DNA of 64,000 bases from Albifimbria verrucaria (taxonomy: Eukaryota > Ascomycota > Sordariomycetes > Hypocreales > Stachybotryaceae), in contig JAHREC010000011.1 of assembly GCA_020081605.1 (NCBI GenBank), positions 2,480,001 through 2,544,000 on the forward strand, given 5' to 3'. The notes below the pieces were generated by a model. That model saw nothing but the letters and a program-made list of their open reading frames with translations. It did no database searches and had not been told where the DNA came from. Of the stretch, positions 25,427 to 37,699 are shown piece by piece. A program made the position numbers and the translations under genes. The first letter of the stretch is position 1, and the number at the start of each line of letters is the position of its first letter.

Positions 25427-27334
25427 CTATATCAACGCAAACTCAGTAGAGCCCTCACTATCTAAAACGGCTTGCCAGGAATCCTCAGCTAGGCCGTGAA
25501 CATAACACGGGCCCATGTATCGATAGCCTCCCTCTTCTCTGCGGAGAGCTACTGGTCCGGGGCCACCAGAGAAGAGAACTATAAGGAGCTCGCCTTGGTA
25601 TACATCCTCATCTAACTCCAACGTACCGAAATGACCAGATGACAAGCGGAATGGTGCCATGTCGTGAATGTCCCGCCACTTGAAGTATGCGAATCTGCCC
25701 ACTTCAGAGCTCAGGTCATCCTCATCTTCATTACTGCAGTCTTTGCGCCCAAGTAAAAAGTTATAGCAGTCATACTCCGAAAAGAGACTACTACGTGATC
25801 CTGGTTCTTTGGAGTGAAAAAGCGCCTTCACAAATTCCGCAATAGCAATTTTCTCAGTGGTATAACTGGCATGTAAAGATGGAAGTGGAACTATGTCCGT
25901 CTTCCACAACGCCAACATCTCACTATATGCTATTTTAATGTCATGGTCTCCGCCTCTGGCACGTAACAGGGGCAAGTGAACCACCTCAGTCTCCCACATA
26001 ATCAGCAGCTGACTGAGTGCTCTCCTGTGATCTTCGTGCCTCGAGTTAGCTGGGAAGTCGTTCGGATAATGAGGCGGCGGTGTCCCAAGACCGACTATGC
26101 CACCTATGACGGAGCCCTTTACGTATAAGATATTGTGGTCTTCACTTAGACGATAATGAGCCAAAGGCGACGGACGTGGCTCTTCTTCTTCTCCACGTGT
26201 CCAAATATATGGGAGAACATAAATACCACGTGTATATGTCGAAAACGATTTCCATGTTGGAACCCATGAAGGCTTTCCAGGGTAATTAGAACTGTTGAAA
26301 CTTGCGCGGTCGCCTACCAGAAAGTCTAGGGACTTGCGGGAATTGATCAGAAACACCGCCAAGTCCCTGAATACGATGGATGCGCTTTTCTGGTAGTCGA
26401 TTGGTATTTGCATCGAAAGCTCCGGATGGCCAATCATACCGAGAATCCCGTACAGACGGTCTCGTTCATCTGAGCATAGGAAGTTCCCTTGAGCGTGAGA
26501 AGCAGGCGGATAAGCCGGCGCGCAAGTTCTTCCGCAGGTATGGCTTTGTCGTCTTTCCAATACTGATGTGCAGTCCAACAATTCACCAAGGCATCATAGT
26601 TCTGAAAAGCAGCTCGCATGGACGTTGCACCATAGGCCGTGAACCCTAAAGTTGCGCCCAAGCGCCTGTGCGCTCCGTAGAGAGAAGCCCAGGAATTGAC
26701 CATTTACCACAGATCAACATTGGATTGGGTGTCATTGCTGTCTCTTGCACAATCCATAAACGCCTGAACCAAACCCTTCTCAAGAAATCTAACAGTGAGG
26801 GTGTCCATCGGTCCCATGGATTATCGCCTACTAAGTGTACTATATCTTGACCCTTTGCAACTCTTGAAATGATCTCAAAGACATCGGATATTGGCATTTG
26901 TGGTGGGCGGTCCTGATGAATTGAGCGGTCCGTTTCTTCCCCTAGCCATACCAAGACCATAGTAGACTGTTTATATATAGCAGCCATTGCTCTTACTTGA
27001 GTCTCTTTCTCCCGTTCATCTTGTTGATTGATGCAAATGGCGTCAATCCAGAGTAGGCGCTTAGTATCGAGAAGGCGGAGATATCGTAGAGCACATTCCA
27101 GATTGATGGTAACTTGGAATATGCAGCTGTCCACAGTTATAGCTGTAGTATTATTTGCATCCCCCAGACGTATGACAAGGCTTCGTAAGAGGGTTGCGAC
27201 TCCGATAGGCTGGAGACATGGCTAATTTCACATTCGACCACATCCTTAACCTCGCCAGGGAGGATCGCAACCACACGGATAGAGTCTGATTTCGAAAGCG
27301 GAGTATACGTAAATGGCTCTAGCGGAGGATCCAT
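25427..27334 (-). CDS. HET (heterokaryon incompatibility) domain protein, frame-disrupted
   Basis: The N-terminus FTYTPLSKSDSIRVVAILPG leads into the three HET signatures: SYEALSYVWGDA, LWIDAICINQ with QVRAMAAIYKQSTMVLVWLG, and VWFRRLWIVQET. After about 300 residues comes DERDRLYGILGM, the conserved block that follows the HET domain, and a long C-terminal region to FALI at 25427. HET proteins trigger cell death after recognition of non-self in hyphal fusion; the partner cannot be predicted. Three breaks interrupt the frame: a run of five G (coding strand) near 27169 that needs six to read YVWGDANNTTAITVDSC, a C run near 26690 (SIPWASLYGA), and one near 26475 (KG to FLCSDERDR). Full length would be about 635 residues, usual for the family. 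Confidence 0.88.
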
Positions 27335-27751
27335 AATAGGCGTTTAGGGACACTGACATGCTCCTGGACAAGGGTGCTTTGAAATCGTGAGGTGCTGCAT
27401 TAAGGAATGGTGATGGGGTTTTTACATGGTACAACACGTCAAGCTTTACTAGAATGCCAGGATGGAATTCCATATTTTATCCGAGGAGAGGGTTGCCCGC
27501 ACTCATGCTGTAAGAACCATCCAATCTATTCTACGTTGGCTCCTGGCGCTACCATGGACACCCCTGACAAAAAGCCCTCGATCCTACTCGCAACAGACCC
27601 GGCGCATGCAGCTAAGCCCTGCACCATCCGCAACGGACTGAGCAGTAGCAGTTGGCTCATCAAAGAGGTTTTAGGGAAAGTAGTTTGGTCAATTCCTCTG
27701 AAGCGGGCTTCACAGCGTTTTTGTATCATTCTTGGATCCTATCTCTGATCG
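27335..27751. other. Intergenic region between HET gene and Pth11-like receptor
   Basis: About 420 bases containing the HET gene promoter and the 3' end of the receptor gene. Overlapping frames on both strands lack coding bias. Confidence 0.45.
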
Positions 27752-28920
27752 CTACTTGTTCATCTTTATTTTCGAGTCCTCCATTTGAAACTCGGTCGTC
27801 TTATAAATCACAGGTTCTCTTGATCCGTCAGACCTCTCACTCCTATCATCTGGCAATTGCTGATTTCGACTCTCAACGGTAGTCTTGGGGACGCCGTATA
27901 CATCGTCGCGGAGTCGGCTCGGTCGGAAGCTCAGTTCTGTACCCGACGTCTGACCATAAGTACCGTTGGTACTGTTGATCTTTCCGAACAGAACTTTGTA
28001 CATCGACAGGGACAATGATAGGTTGGCGGCTATTATGCCCAGGAAGAGCTCGAGATTCGACCAAATTGCAGCGATGGCATAGACCCCTATTTCGCTGTTA
28101 GCCTCTTCTCTATGAAGACTGCATAAGCCTTGCTTGGGAAGCGTGCAACTTACATGTTAAATCGACCGTGACAATTCCCAAAGATGCGGCTCGCGCGATA
28201 CCGAAGCCTGTAGCCACAAGACCCAGACTCATGAGAGCCCAGATAGAAATCTTCTTTGTGAAACTCATTCTCACGTGCCATATGATTGCCAGGGGAAGCA
28301 AAGAACATAGAAAGTCGGTCAAGAGGAGTAAGCTGTTACAGTTAGCTTCTTGTAAGGTACTTGACCTGAAGTGATGACTTACAGATGGTGAAGTAAATGG
28401 TGTAGATACGGATCTTGCTATTCCAACAGACAGCATCTCCTCTCCAATAACCAACGGGTTTACACTCCGCCAGTAGGATAATGACAACAGCGGCTCCAGT
28501 AATGACAAGACCGGCCATTACAGCGTTTAGCAAGATCTTCAGCCACCTGTCGTTTCGAATTCGAAGAATCAACAAGCAGATGGATATTTTCAAAACAGGC
28601 ATGCTGGTGAACAAGAGTAGTTGCGCGTACCATCCATACATGTTTGACAGCATGTAGTCATGCGGCTCAATATACCATCGATGCCGGCCGTTTCCATGGT
28701 GCGATTGCGCAACTTGAGTACCGAGTCGCAAGATGGCAAGTACAGTTGCAATGCAGATTGTGTAGTCGTCCCAGCCCAGTGCTCGGTTTCTGAATCTTGC
28801 GAAAACGCGAAGGCCCGTTGTGATAATCACAAAAGCTATCAGAACACCCGAAAGTGCTAGCAAAGCTGGTCCGACATTCTCGTCCGGCGGCAGAGGATCC
28901 GGCTTGGGTATCGAAACCAT
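27752..28920 (-). CDS. Pth11-like seven-transmembrane receptor (rhodopsin-domain family)
   Basis: An integral membrane protein with seven hydrophobic segments: ALLALSGVLIAFVIITTGLR, a helix after GWDDYTICIATVLAIL, LLLFTSMPVLKISICLLILR, AVMAGLVITGAAVVIILLAE, LLTDFLCSLLPLAIIWH, ALMSLGLVATGFGIARAA and a last one around NLELFLGIIAANLSLSM. The FxRxxxxxLGWDDYTI-type sequence is diagnostic of fungal Pth11-like receptors. It lacks the extracellular CFEM cysteine domain. Introns at 28333-28382 (50 bp) and 28088-28153 (66 bp, splits a Trp codon) keep the frame, so this gene appears undamaged. The cytosolic tail is polar (DDVYGVPKTT to KIKMNK). Ligand unknown. The ATG at 28920 is the only plausible start. 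Confidence 0.88.
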
Positions 28921-30980
28921 CTTGAATAGCTAAGAATTATGAGTGGTCTCGAAATTCTTCGAATTCAAAAGTTCCGGATGTCAGTTGTCAAAACGACGTC
29001 TGATGGACGGTGGCTGCAGACATACCTCAAGATGACCGAACGAGCCACTTATAAGCTTGCAACGGTCGCAAATGCTTCTCTCTGCGAGGCCTTTCCTACA
29101 CGAACAACATAGGAATATGTGGCGTCGGAGGCTGGCGGGTCTATGTGTACCTGTCGCAGCCGAGCATCGGATACAAACAGCCATGTATACGACCAGGAGA
29201 CATCTTGTTAACTACAAGGATAACTTTCCCTCAAGGAGTAGAGTTCGTAAGGGGAAAGAGGAAACATGAGGAGAACCTGGTATGGCAGTGGAATTCCTTG
29301 CGCTATCCGGTTACAAACACCGAGAGGGGTAACCATCCAGAACCAGCATTGGAACTCCTGAGAAGTGTCAAAGATTTCAAAGAGCTTTGAGGCTGATTTT
29401 TCCAAACGCCAAAGACGACTCGAGGCTGTCGGTAAATCTAGACCCTGCCTAAGCTCATGCACGCTCTAGTGCCTCGGTAATACTCCGAAGCTAGGACAAT
29501 TTTTCTCTACAAGCCCTGCTTGTTGGCATCTCATTTCTGTTCTGTTGGTTGTCACGCATTATCGGTGTTGCCGGTGACTCGGTATAAGTTCAGGCCGATG
29601 CGTTGCTCTCCTGTCAAACCGTGGTTTTCAGTGTAGATGCGTGTGTAGTCTCATGCAACGTCCCCAACTAGATGCCACTCCAGGCTCTGTACAGGTCATA
29701 GCGGCTGGAGTATTTTGACACACAGCTTCGCACATCTGCGACCATTGATCATCACTGTACATCAAGAACTTCGGCCTCGTGTCGCGGCAACCCTAGTCAT
29801 GCTTGCGATGAGACACGTTCTATTGCTCTTTTGCATGATTCGTGCTTAAGCGAACACGAGAAGTGGTGGGAGGGCTTCCTCTTCGGGCAGTCATGGGCGT
29901 GGTGGAGATCTGATTCGGAGGACTGGCAGCATTGGTCATGACAGCACCCAAGAAGAAGCATAACAATGCACCGAGCAAAGCTTAAACGCTCATAGAATGC
30001 TGCGGGAAACTATTGGAATCCCTTGTTCTCACCTGATTGTTGGTTGACGCATGTCTATAATGAAATCCTGGCTTGTATCCCGGCTAGTGTGTGGAGAGCT
30101 GAATTGGACGAATGCCCTGCCTCAATCCAAGCCAAGGGCAATCACACCATCGTTGAGGAGATGATCATCCCTGTACGGGGCAACTCACTAAGTCGGCTGT
30201 ACTCCGCGACGAGCTATTGTTAAGGCCAAGAGCTCAGATTATCGTAACAAATACGAATAGCCCAATGGCATCGTGGCCCCCTTGTGTCCGGAAGAAACCC
30301 CGTGTGTTCAACAGGTGGTTTAGCACGTGTGGGGATGTCAAAAACATGATAGACCCTGAAACTTGACATCGCCCTGACAGCAGGGAATCCTTGTCTTTGC
30401 GGAGCACGCTACTATTTCGTCCATGAACGAATTACGCCACCAACCCCTGCCATTCAGCACTGTTGCATTGGCCCATCCACCAGAGATGAATATACCCTTA
30501 CCCTACGATACCGGCATCGGTCTCGCGGGAAGTTCATATCATTACAGCGAAGCCGTCGGGTTAATATGGGGAACCCGGAAGCTCATAATATATCCAGGCC
30601 CCTGCCAGTCATTTCTCATAATGAGCTTATGCTTCGCGCCCCGCCCTCATCAACTCCTCGTCCATTTAAGGTGAAAAAGAAGAAGCTATAACTAAAGATA
30701 TGAGTAGCCTCGTAGTCCACGTGCCAAGGATCAGCTAAGCTGCGGATTGGTGGTCCCAATCAATAGTCGTTATGGTAGGCTAAATGAGACGGCAGTCGGA
30801 TTGAACCCCAAAACACTTCCAGCGCCCTTTAAAAGCAGCCCTTATCCTGTAATACTACTGCGGGCTAACCTCTCTGAGCTTGTTATTGTTGAGCAAGTTT
30901 CGCCAGCCAACTGTAGAGACGACTTGAGCTTCCATTCAACTTTGGTCTTCAACTTTGCCTCCAGCGGCCAGCTCACAGTC
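28921..30980. other. 2-kb intergenic region upstream of GMC oxidoreductase
   Basis: It separates two divergent genes, so it holds both promoters. Short open frames (28981-29462, 30023-30223, 30423-30674) have no coding bias or domain. A pyrimidine-rich stretch ends just before the ATG at 30981. No repeat family recognised. Confidence 0.45.
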
Positions 30981-32859
30981 ATGGTTCCTCTTCAAAACCG
31001 ATGGGCATTGTATGCCACTGTTCTAGGCATTTTTTCTCCCCATCTAGCTTTGCAAGGTGCCTGCGCTGAGACTTTTGACTACGTAAGAACAATTAATTAA
31101 AACCCTTCATTTGCCGAGTTTGACCTAACCGAGATTATCCAGGTCATTGTTGGCGGAGGCACCGCAGGTAACGCGCTTGCTGCTCGCTTGAGCCTTGGAT
31201 TGCCTGCATCTGCGTCCATTCTTCTTGTCGAAGCTGGTCCAGAAGTGCTCGACGAGCCAATTATCAACGTCCCTGGCAAGAAGGGCACAGGATTAGGCAG
31301 CAGATATGACTGGAACTTCACAACAGTCGCGCAGTCTGGCCTGAGAAATAGAGTGATTGGCGTTAACCGTGGCAAGGTGCTCGGTGGAACATCTGCACTG
31401 AATCTTCTTGTCTACGACAAGGCGGCAGTTGATGAGTACGATGCCTGGGAGGAGGTTGGCAACCCCGGGTGGAACTGGGAGCTTCTCAGCGAAGCGATGA
31501 CTAAATCTGAGAACTACACTGGTGGTCCTCAAGGTTCTGGCACGGACGGACCTGTCCAAGCCGTAGTCAACCGTATTGTGCCTGCTCACCAGAAGCTTTT
31601 CATTCCATCCGTCACACAGTCATTCGATATTCCAGAGAATGAGGATTCTCTCCAGGGAAACCCCATCGGCGTTATGTTCCAGCCTAGCAGCATCGACTCT
31701 ACAACCTACAACCGATCCTACAGTACCAACGCTTATCTACCTTTGGTTGAGAATGCCGCTAACCTGAAGATTCGCACTGGCAAAACCGTTACCAAGATCG
31801 ACTTTAAGAAGGAGATGATTAAGAACATTAAGTATCAACGCGCCAAGAGCATTACGCTAAGCGATGGTACTACTGTTGTTGCTAAGAAGGAAGTGATCCT
31901 TGCGGCTGGTGTTATCGGAACGCCGAACTTGCTTGAGCTCTCTGGTATTGGACAATCAAAGGTTCTCAAGGCGGCTAAGATCAAGCAGCTTATCGATCTC
32001 CCCGGTGTGGGCGAAAACTACCAGGACCATCTTCGCGTACAGTCTTCTTATCAACTGCGAGATAACTTTACCTCGTTTGACATACTGAGATATAACCCAA
32101 CTTTTGCTGCAGCCGAGATGGAAAAGTGGCTTGCTGGGGATGTCTCCTTGTGGGATTACACTGCGAGTGGCTACGTTTTTGCCAACTGGGCCCAGATTGT
32201 TGGCGATGACACCAAGCTTAAGGAATTAGCACGCCAAGTTGTGGGTAACTCCGCTGATGTTGGACTCCGTCAGAAGCTGAACTTCTTGGACAACCCTCGA
32301 TTCCCAAGTTGAGGTTATCTTCTCAGACGGCTATACCGGTGTCAAGGGCTACCCTGCCAGCAGCTCTCCATTATTTGGTAAAGGATTCTTCTCGCTTCTT
32401 TCTGGTCTGATGCACCCTCTGAGTCGCGGGAATGTCCATATTAATGCCTCCAACCCTCTTGGCAAGCCCATCATCGACCCTCGATACCTGGATAATGAGC
32501 ATGATATTCAAGCCATGGTTGAGCTCGCCAAGCTAAACCGACGCATAGCCTTATCGGAGCCATTGAGGTCTGCTTGGGTGTCTGAGTACGAGCCTGGCCT
32601 GGAGAATGTCCAGACGGACGCACAGTGGCGAGACTTTGTGCTCAACACCACGCTGAGCATTTTCCACCCTATTGGAACCGCTGCTATGCTTCCCAAGAAG
32701 GATGGTGGTGTTGTGGATCCCTTCCTGAAGGTCTACGGAACATCCAACCTTAGAATCGTCGACGCAAGCGTTATCCCAGTGCAGTTGTCGGCTCATCCCC
32801 AGACTGCGATATATGGTATTGCAGAGATTGCTGCTGACCTGATTCTCAACGGTCAATGA
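30981..32859 (+). CDS. Secreted GMC-family flavin oxidoreductase
   Basis: Glucose-methanol-choline oxidoreductases oxidise alcohols or sugars with FAD. A signal peptide (hydrophobic LYATVLGIFSPHLALQGACA) precedes the ADP-binding motif VIVGGGTAGNALAARLSLG; a 60-bp intron at 31083-31142 (branch CCTAACC) lies directly before it. Conserved GMC blocks follow: GKVLGGTSALN, EVILAAGVIGTPNLLELSGI, LPGVGENYQDH, then C-terminal FHPIGTAAMLPK and VDASVIPVQLSAHPQTAIYG with the two histidine positions of the active site. The substrate cannot be told. The frame changes near 32305-32310 (one extra base in a CCC/AA context, or two missing), after which VEVIFSDGYTGVKGYPASS restores the family sequence. About 605 residues in total, normal for the family. 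Confidence 0.9.
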
Positions 32860-34399
32860 TGTACTTGAGCACTGAGCGGTCTGCGAGACATGATAAGGTA
32901 TATTTAATGTTGCATCTCTGTAGCCAGCACTTGAGAGATGTGAAGAATTTAAGCACTGCAGTATGGTATCTCTCGTCTCTAAATTTAGTGATCTTAACTT
33001 TGGAGAACATCTCTATGTACAACAATGCAATTCCATCACAAGAGTCCACTTGCGTCTCCCCATAGTTCCTTGGTGCCCACCCTGGTACCGTGTATACTGT
33101 TTAGCTTTTAAGCAATACGGCGTTACCAACCTGTATATTATAGGTCAATTTCTGCATTTTGCCCTCGACGCGTTCTTTCGCTGTGATACCAGATTGAAAC
33201 CCTCCTGTTGATGTGTGCTTGATGGTATTGTTGCTTGGGAATAGCAGTGCCTCTCGTACTCTGGACGGTGCGAAAAAGCCTAAAGAGACATCTGCCGCAA
33301 CGGTTCCGATACAAATTTATCAGAATAGTCAAAGGTTCAGTTTCCTGAGTTACGCCCAGGTCCTCAACGGCTTCACCTGGTGATTACTTCGTACCCGATT
33401 CTGCTGGAGTGGATATTTCTGGGCTTGCACTGCCATGCCACGTTGTGGATGATGCGCCTGACTGCGTACAGCTCTCTGTACTCTCCCCATCACTTTCACC
33501 AGGCTGCTTATACGTGCTGGGTTTGCTTGCCCGAGTGTAAATCTGTAAGCATCGTGATTGATCATAAAATTCACCGCCGTAAGGAAGTATCCTCCTAGCG
33601 CAGCGTGCTGCTGGTCGGACAGGCTCTTTATCAGAAAATCTTGTTTGCTGTCGTTAGAGGTACGTGAGCCGTTGTGATTGACCGCCATGGATGGCACCAT
33701 GTACTGTTTGTTGGGCACGTGGATCTTGGCCCGGACGAGGGCGGATCGTAATATCACCCCAGGAACTACTTTACGGAGGCGGTCATCGAAATATAAGAAA
33801 AACAAAAATAAGATAATGTGGTCCTTCCGCTTTGTCGATTTCGTAGATTTTGCCCACCAGTGGAACACGGTTGACTTGTTGCAGCATGTGGCACTCAATT
33901 TATTTGGTCATGAAAATATTCGGCAAATGCAATGTTATGTTGTTCAATGTGCATTGCAAAGCCATCTCGTCCCTTTTCTAACCATCCCTTTGAGCCAGCA
34001 GCTAATAATTAAAGCCAATGATCAAAAGCTGCAGGGGTGAGATAAAATTAAGCGATTGGGGTTCGTATTCACCTGGCACTTTGCAAAAGTTATCATTTGG
34101 ACTACCAGAAACGTGTTAATTCATGAGCTTGTGTGAGTCTTGTTTCCAAGTACGTTCAAAGGGTTGCAAACAAGTGATATCTTTGACGCTGTGCCCTCGC
34201 CTTGATGCAAATAGATTTGTCGACAGTGCCATAACAAGGCTGAAGAGAGCTACGAAGTCAAAGAAACATTTGGAATATTGGGGACTAGTAAATATGTTGT
34301 AAGACCATAGCTGAAAAGGAGTCCCTGTGTTTTTACCTACATCTTCCTCCTCGGCTTCAGACTCCACCTCGAAGATACTTTACCGGAGTCACAATAACA
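32860..34399. other. 1.5-kb gene-poor stretch
   Basis: Between the GMC gene and the BTB gene, which converge. The 33350-33898 (-) frame of 182 residues is the longest here, but it is basic, low in coding bias and matches no family I know, so I leave it uncalled. No repeats recognised. Confidence 0.4.
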
Positions 34400-35433
34400 T
34401 CAATAATATTCAGACTTCCAACTATGTAGCTTTGGTAATTCTTTATCCTTATGAGTCTTTCTGCACGACTGTGACTGAGAAGAATCCCCAAGACATGTCA
34501 GGCAGAGCCTCATCTCCGTCATCAAGCTTTCCAGAAAATCTGTAGACGACTTTTTCTGGGATGGCACTTCATGTCTAAGGCCCCATCTGCAAGTACTTTG
34601 ACCCATTTCCCTCCATATAATAAGGTCTATATCTTTGGCAATTTGCCCAACCGTGACCTCAAGCATCCTTAAAGGCTTGTGTCTATTTTGAATTACTGCG
34701 AAATCTCTGCTGCGGCTCGCACCCCATTCGCACTTCGTACATTCAAATTGGCCCCTGGCCAGTAGTTCAGCCAGTTCTGCTCGCATTTGGTTCCGCCGCT
34801 CCTCCATAATACCTTGTCTAGCGCGTCAGTTACTTGTTTGGTTGCTGGTTAAAGAGTGATCGTGTTGTTACTCACAAGCTGTCTGCCACGGTAGTATTTC
34901 GCTTAGGAGCGTATCCTCGAAGATGGTCAAATAAGTTGATTTATAGTATAATAGCAGCGATAAAGATCGTGCAGTAAACACCTCCTCATTTTGAAGTAGA
35001 TAAGCTGCAGCCATGATGTAGGCCGTTTCAAAATGATTGGACATGGCTTTAGGTCGTAACCATTGCGCCATAGCGTATGTCAGAGCAATACCCAGGTCGT
35101 ACTTGTCTGCTAGGATTGCCATATCAAGCACCTCCCGTGGGCTCACCACCCGTTCCACAAGGTCGTTGCGATGGTGAATAACGAAGCATATCCTCCTCAT
35201 TGCCATTGCATCATCCTCTTCCAAAAGATATCCTTCGGAGCCTTCTCAGAAAGGTTTTGACCTTCTGACCATTTGGAATTGAACATGGCACTGAAGACCT
35301 TTGACGCACTACTAAGGCACTGCGAAGTTACTCTCAAACGCGCTTCTCGCGGTCCGACGACTAGGACAACGTCTCCATTTGGGGAGATATCTGCGCTCAG
35401 GTCGGTTGCATCCTCAACGTCTGTTTCACTCAT
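34400..35433 (-). CDS. BTB/POZ domain protein
   Basis: The N-terminus (35433 onward) reads DADISPNG-like then DVVLVVGPREARLRVTSQCL and SSASKVFSAMFNSKWSEG, the fungal BTB/POZ pattern in which residues are buried before a dimer interface. The second block (35224-34868) gives FVIHHRNDLVERVVSPREVL then DMAILADKYDLGIALTYAMA, the BTB-to-BACK transition. A GTGAGT donor near 34875 starts an intron, and a third block holds EERRNQMRAELAELLARGQF followed by a CTKCEW cysteine pair and CLTCLG. A break near 35225 puts the first two blocks in different frames. Many fungal BTB proteins are Cul3 adaptors or of unknown role; nothing here decides. Total about 320 residues. Confidence 0.78.
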
Positions 35434-36422
35434 TTTCGGGACGTAGCAGAGAAGGAAAATGTAAAGGACGAGTATTACAATATCCTGAGTTTGATTGGCA
35501 CTGCTTAGGAATTAACAGAAAGCGAAGTTGGGAGAGAGTCAAATATGAAGTTACAGCATAAAGGACAAAGTTCGTGAAGTCGCAAGCGCTTTTCTACCCC
35601 TTGTTGTGCCCCTCGCGGCTCAGAAGGCCGTGGATGATCCGCGGTAATCCCAGGGTTATTAGAGCACGATTCGGCGTCAGTGCTGCCAAATATTGGGTGG
35701 GAAAGCAAAGGCTGCAAGCCACCCGCCTGGGATTGGTGAATGGCATCGTCCACTCCAGCCTGATGGTAACGCCACAACAGCACTGCCTCTATGCTTACCT
35801 CTTGCAGCCTGCAAGAACTGTACTGTGCTTCATGACCCTTCCTGCTGAATATTGCATAGCACCACCTTGTGCTTCCTCTCTCTTATTGTGGTCCTCACCG
35901 TTCCTGGGTATGGGTGCTCCTGTGTAACCGATTTAGTATACGGGGTACATGAATAAGGAAAGCAGTATCATGGGGGTGGTGTCGATTATACACACAACAA
36001 GTCCCCGGACAGCAAGGAAAGGAAATAGACCACCAGGTTAAGGCAAAGCCGCCTTATAAGGAGGTATTCTTTACCATTACTGTAGTGGCGTTTTGCCCAG
36101 AATTTAATGAGGCGAGGATTGCTTGATAAGACTGTTGCTTAAGAATGATCGGACAGAACAGGAGAAACTTTGATGAACGTAAACATTCACACGGATGGTG
36201 TTTTCTGTCTTAACAAGGATTAAGAGAAACACCATTAAACAATATTGTCATGTTAATTTGCCCCAAACAATCTTAATTGCACTAGAGTCCGGTTGCGGAT
36301 TTTTGGGCAGAATGTCCGCTCCACTGTGATTATTCAGCCGAGGCATCTCGCGGACTTTTGCAGTTTATAAACCTGCACTTACATCCAACTCACCCTGAAG
36401 CCACCAAGAAGCAAAGCACATA
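35434..36422. other. Intergenic region with two divergent promoters
   Basis: Nearly 1 kb between the BTB gene (-) and the MDR gene (+). The 35574-35927 (+) frame lacks domain and bias. A TATAAA-like sequence lies at about 36364, some 60 bases before the MDR start, in a suitable place for a promoter element. Confidence 0.4.
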
Positions 36423-37557
36423 ATGACCACCCTCCTGGAATCGATGCAGGCCATTGCCCTGCAGAAGTACGGCCAGCCATCAGCCTATGAGAATATTAAT
36501 GTCGCGACCCCAAGTATCAGCTCACCCGATGAGATTCTTATCAAAGTTCACGCCGCTTCGGTCAATCCGGTTGACGTCAAGTTCGCTGCCGGTATGATCA
36601 AGGCATTGAGCACAGCACAGTGAGGATCTTTTAAATTTCTTTCCTGTTGACATGCAACTAACAGTTTTCAAGATTCCCTTACAAGATTGGCCTGGATGTT
36701 GCAGGCACCGTAGTCAGCGTGGGAACAGCAGTCACGACACTGAAAGTTGGTGATGAAGTCTACTCTCGAATCCCAAACCAATATCGTGGCACCCTTGCAG
36801 AATATGTGCTCTCCAGCGAAGCAGCTACCGCGTTGAAGCCCCAGGGTCTCAGCTTCCAAGATGCAGCCAGCATCCCGTTGGCCGGGCTCACTGCTTTGCA
36901 ATGTATGACGTACGCAGATAAACAGCTTGATGGCGGCTTGGAAGGCAAAACAGTGCTTATACCTGCTGGTATGGGCGGCACCGGAAGCTTTGCTGTTCAA
37001 TTAGCGCGAAATGTCTTCAAAGCTGGCAAAATCATTACTACACTATCTACCAAGAAGATCCCTAAGGCTGCCGATTTTTTGGTGAAGGTATTGAGTATGT
37101 CGATTACACGAAGGAAGACGTCATCGAAAAAGTTGGGCGCAACACGGTTGATTACTTTTTTGACACGATGGGCGCAACCAGAACGTATCTTCCAGTGATG
37201 AAACGTGGTGGTGTGATAGTCAGCATATCCACCATTCCGTCTGGCATCAAGATGCGAAAGCACGCGCCAGATATACCTTTCTTGATAGAAAAGTTCATGA
37301 ATGGCGTCGACTGCGTCACTACCTGGTGGTGTAGTCGCGCCGGGGTCCATTATACGTATATTTTCATGGAGCCTTCAGCTACTGATTTGAACTTACTCTC
37401 TGAGTATGTTAGAGATGGGAAACTCAAGCCTCTTGTTGGCAGAGTTGCGGACTTTCAGGAACTTGCCGCGGTAAGAGAGGGTTGTCAGGAGATTTTCGAT
37501 GCGAAGGGGTGTAGGAAAATTCGTTGTAAAAGTGGTGTAATGCAAGTGCAGCTGTAA
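36423..37557 (+). CDS. Quinone-oxidoreductase-like MDR family protein
   Basis: A medium-chain dehydrogenase/reductase without visible zinc ligands, of the NADPH:quinone/zeta-crystallin or reticulon-4-interacting type. Motifs: ILIKVHAASVNPVDVKFAAG, FPYKIGLDVAGTVVSVG, LSFQDAASIPLAGLTALQ, the dinucleotide-binding GMGGTGSFAVQLA, and the C-terminal LNLLSEYVRDGKLKPLVGRV. An intron at 36620-36664 (45 bp) fits. One T seems missing in the TTTT run right after it, and one base at about 37078-37083 before EGIEYVDYTKEDVIEKVGRN. Length about 345 residues, usual for the family. Start at 36423 is used; a second Met lies eight codons on (MQAIAL), where shorter homologues would begin. It is divergent from the BTB gene and convergent with the ABC transporter. 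Confidence 0.85.
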
Positions 37558-37699
37558 TAATGATTATCTTTGATACATTTTGTGTTAATGTGTGAAGTCT
37601 TGTATTCAAGATTTTGTAATATAAACCTAGCGTGAAGGTCCCAATTCTATTTCTATTCAGATATTGTACCAATCTGTAGAGACCTATAACCATCTCAGT

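Noticed and set aside
33350..33898. 182-residue minus-strand frame
   Set aside because: Basic composition, no domain, weak codon bias; likely open by chance.
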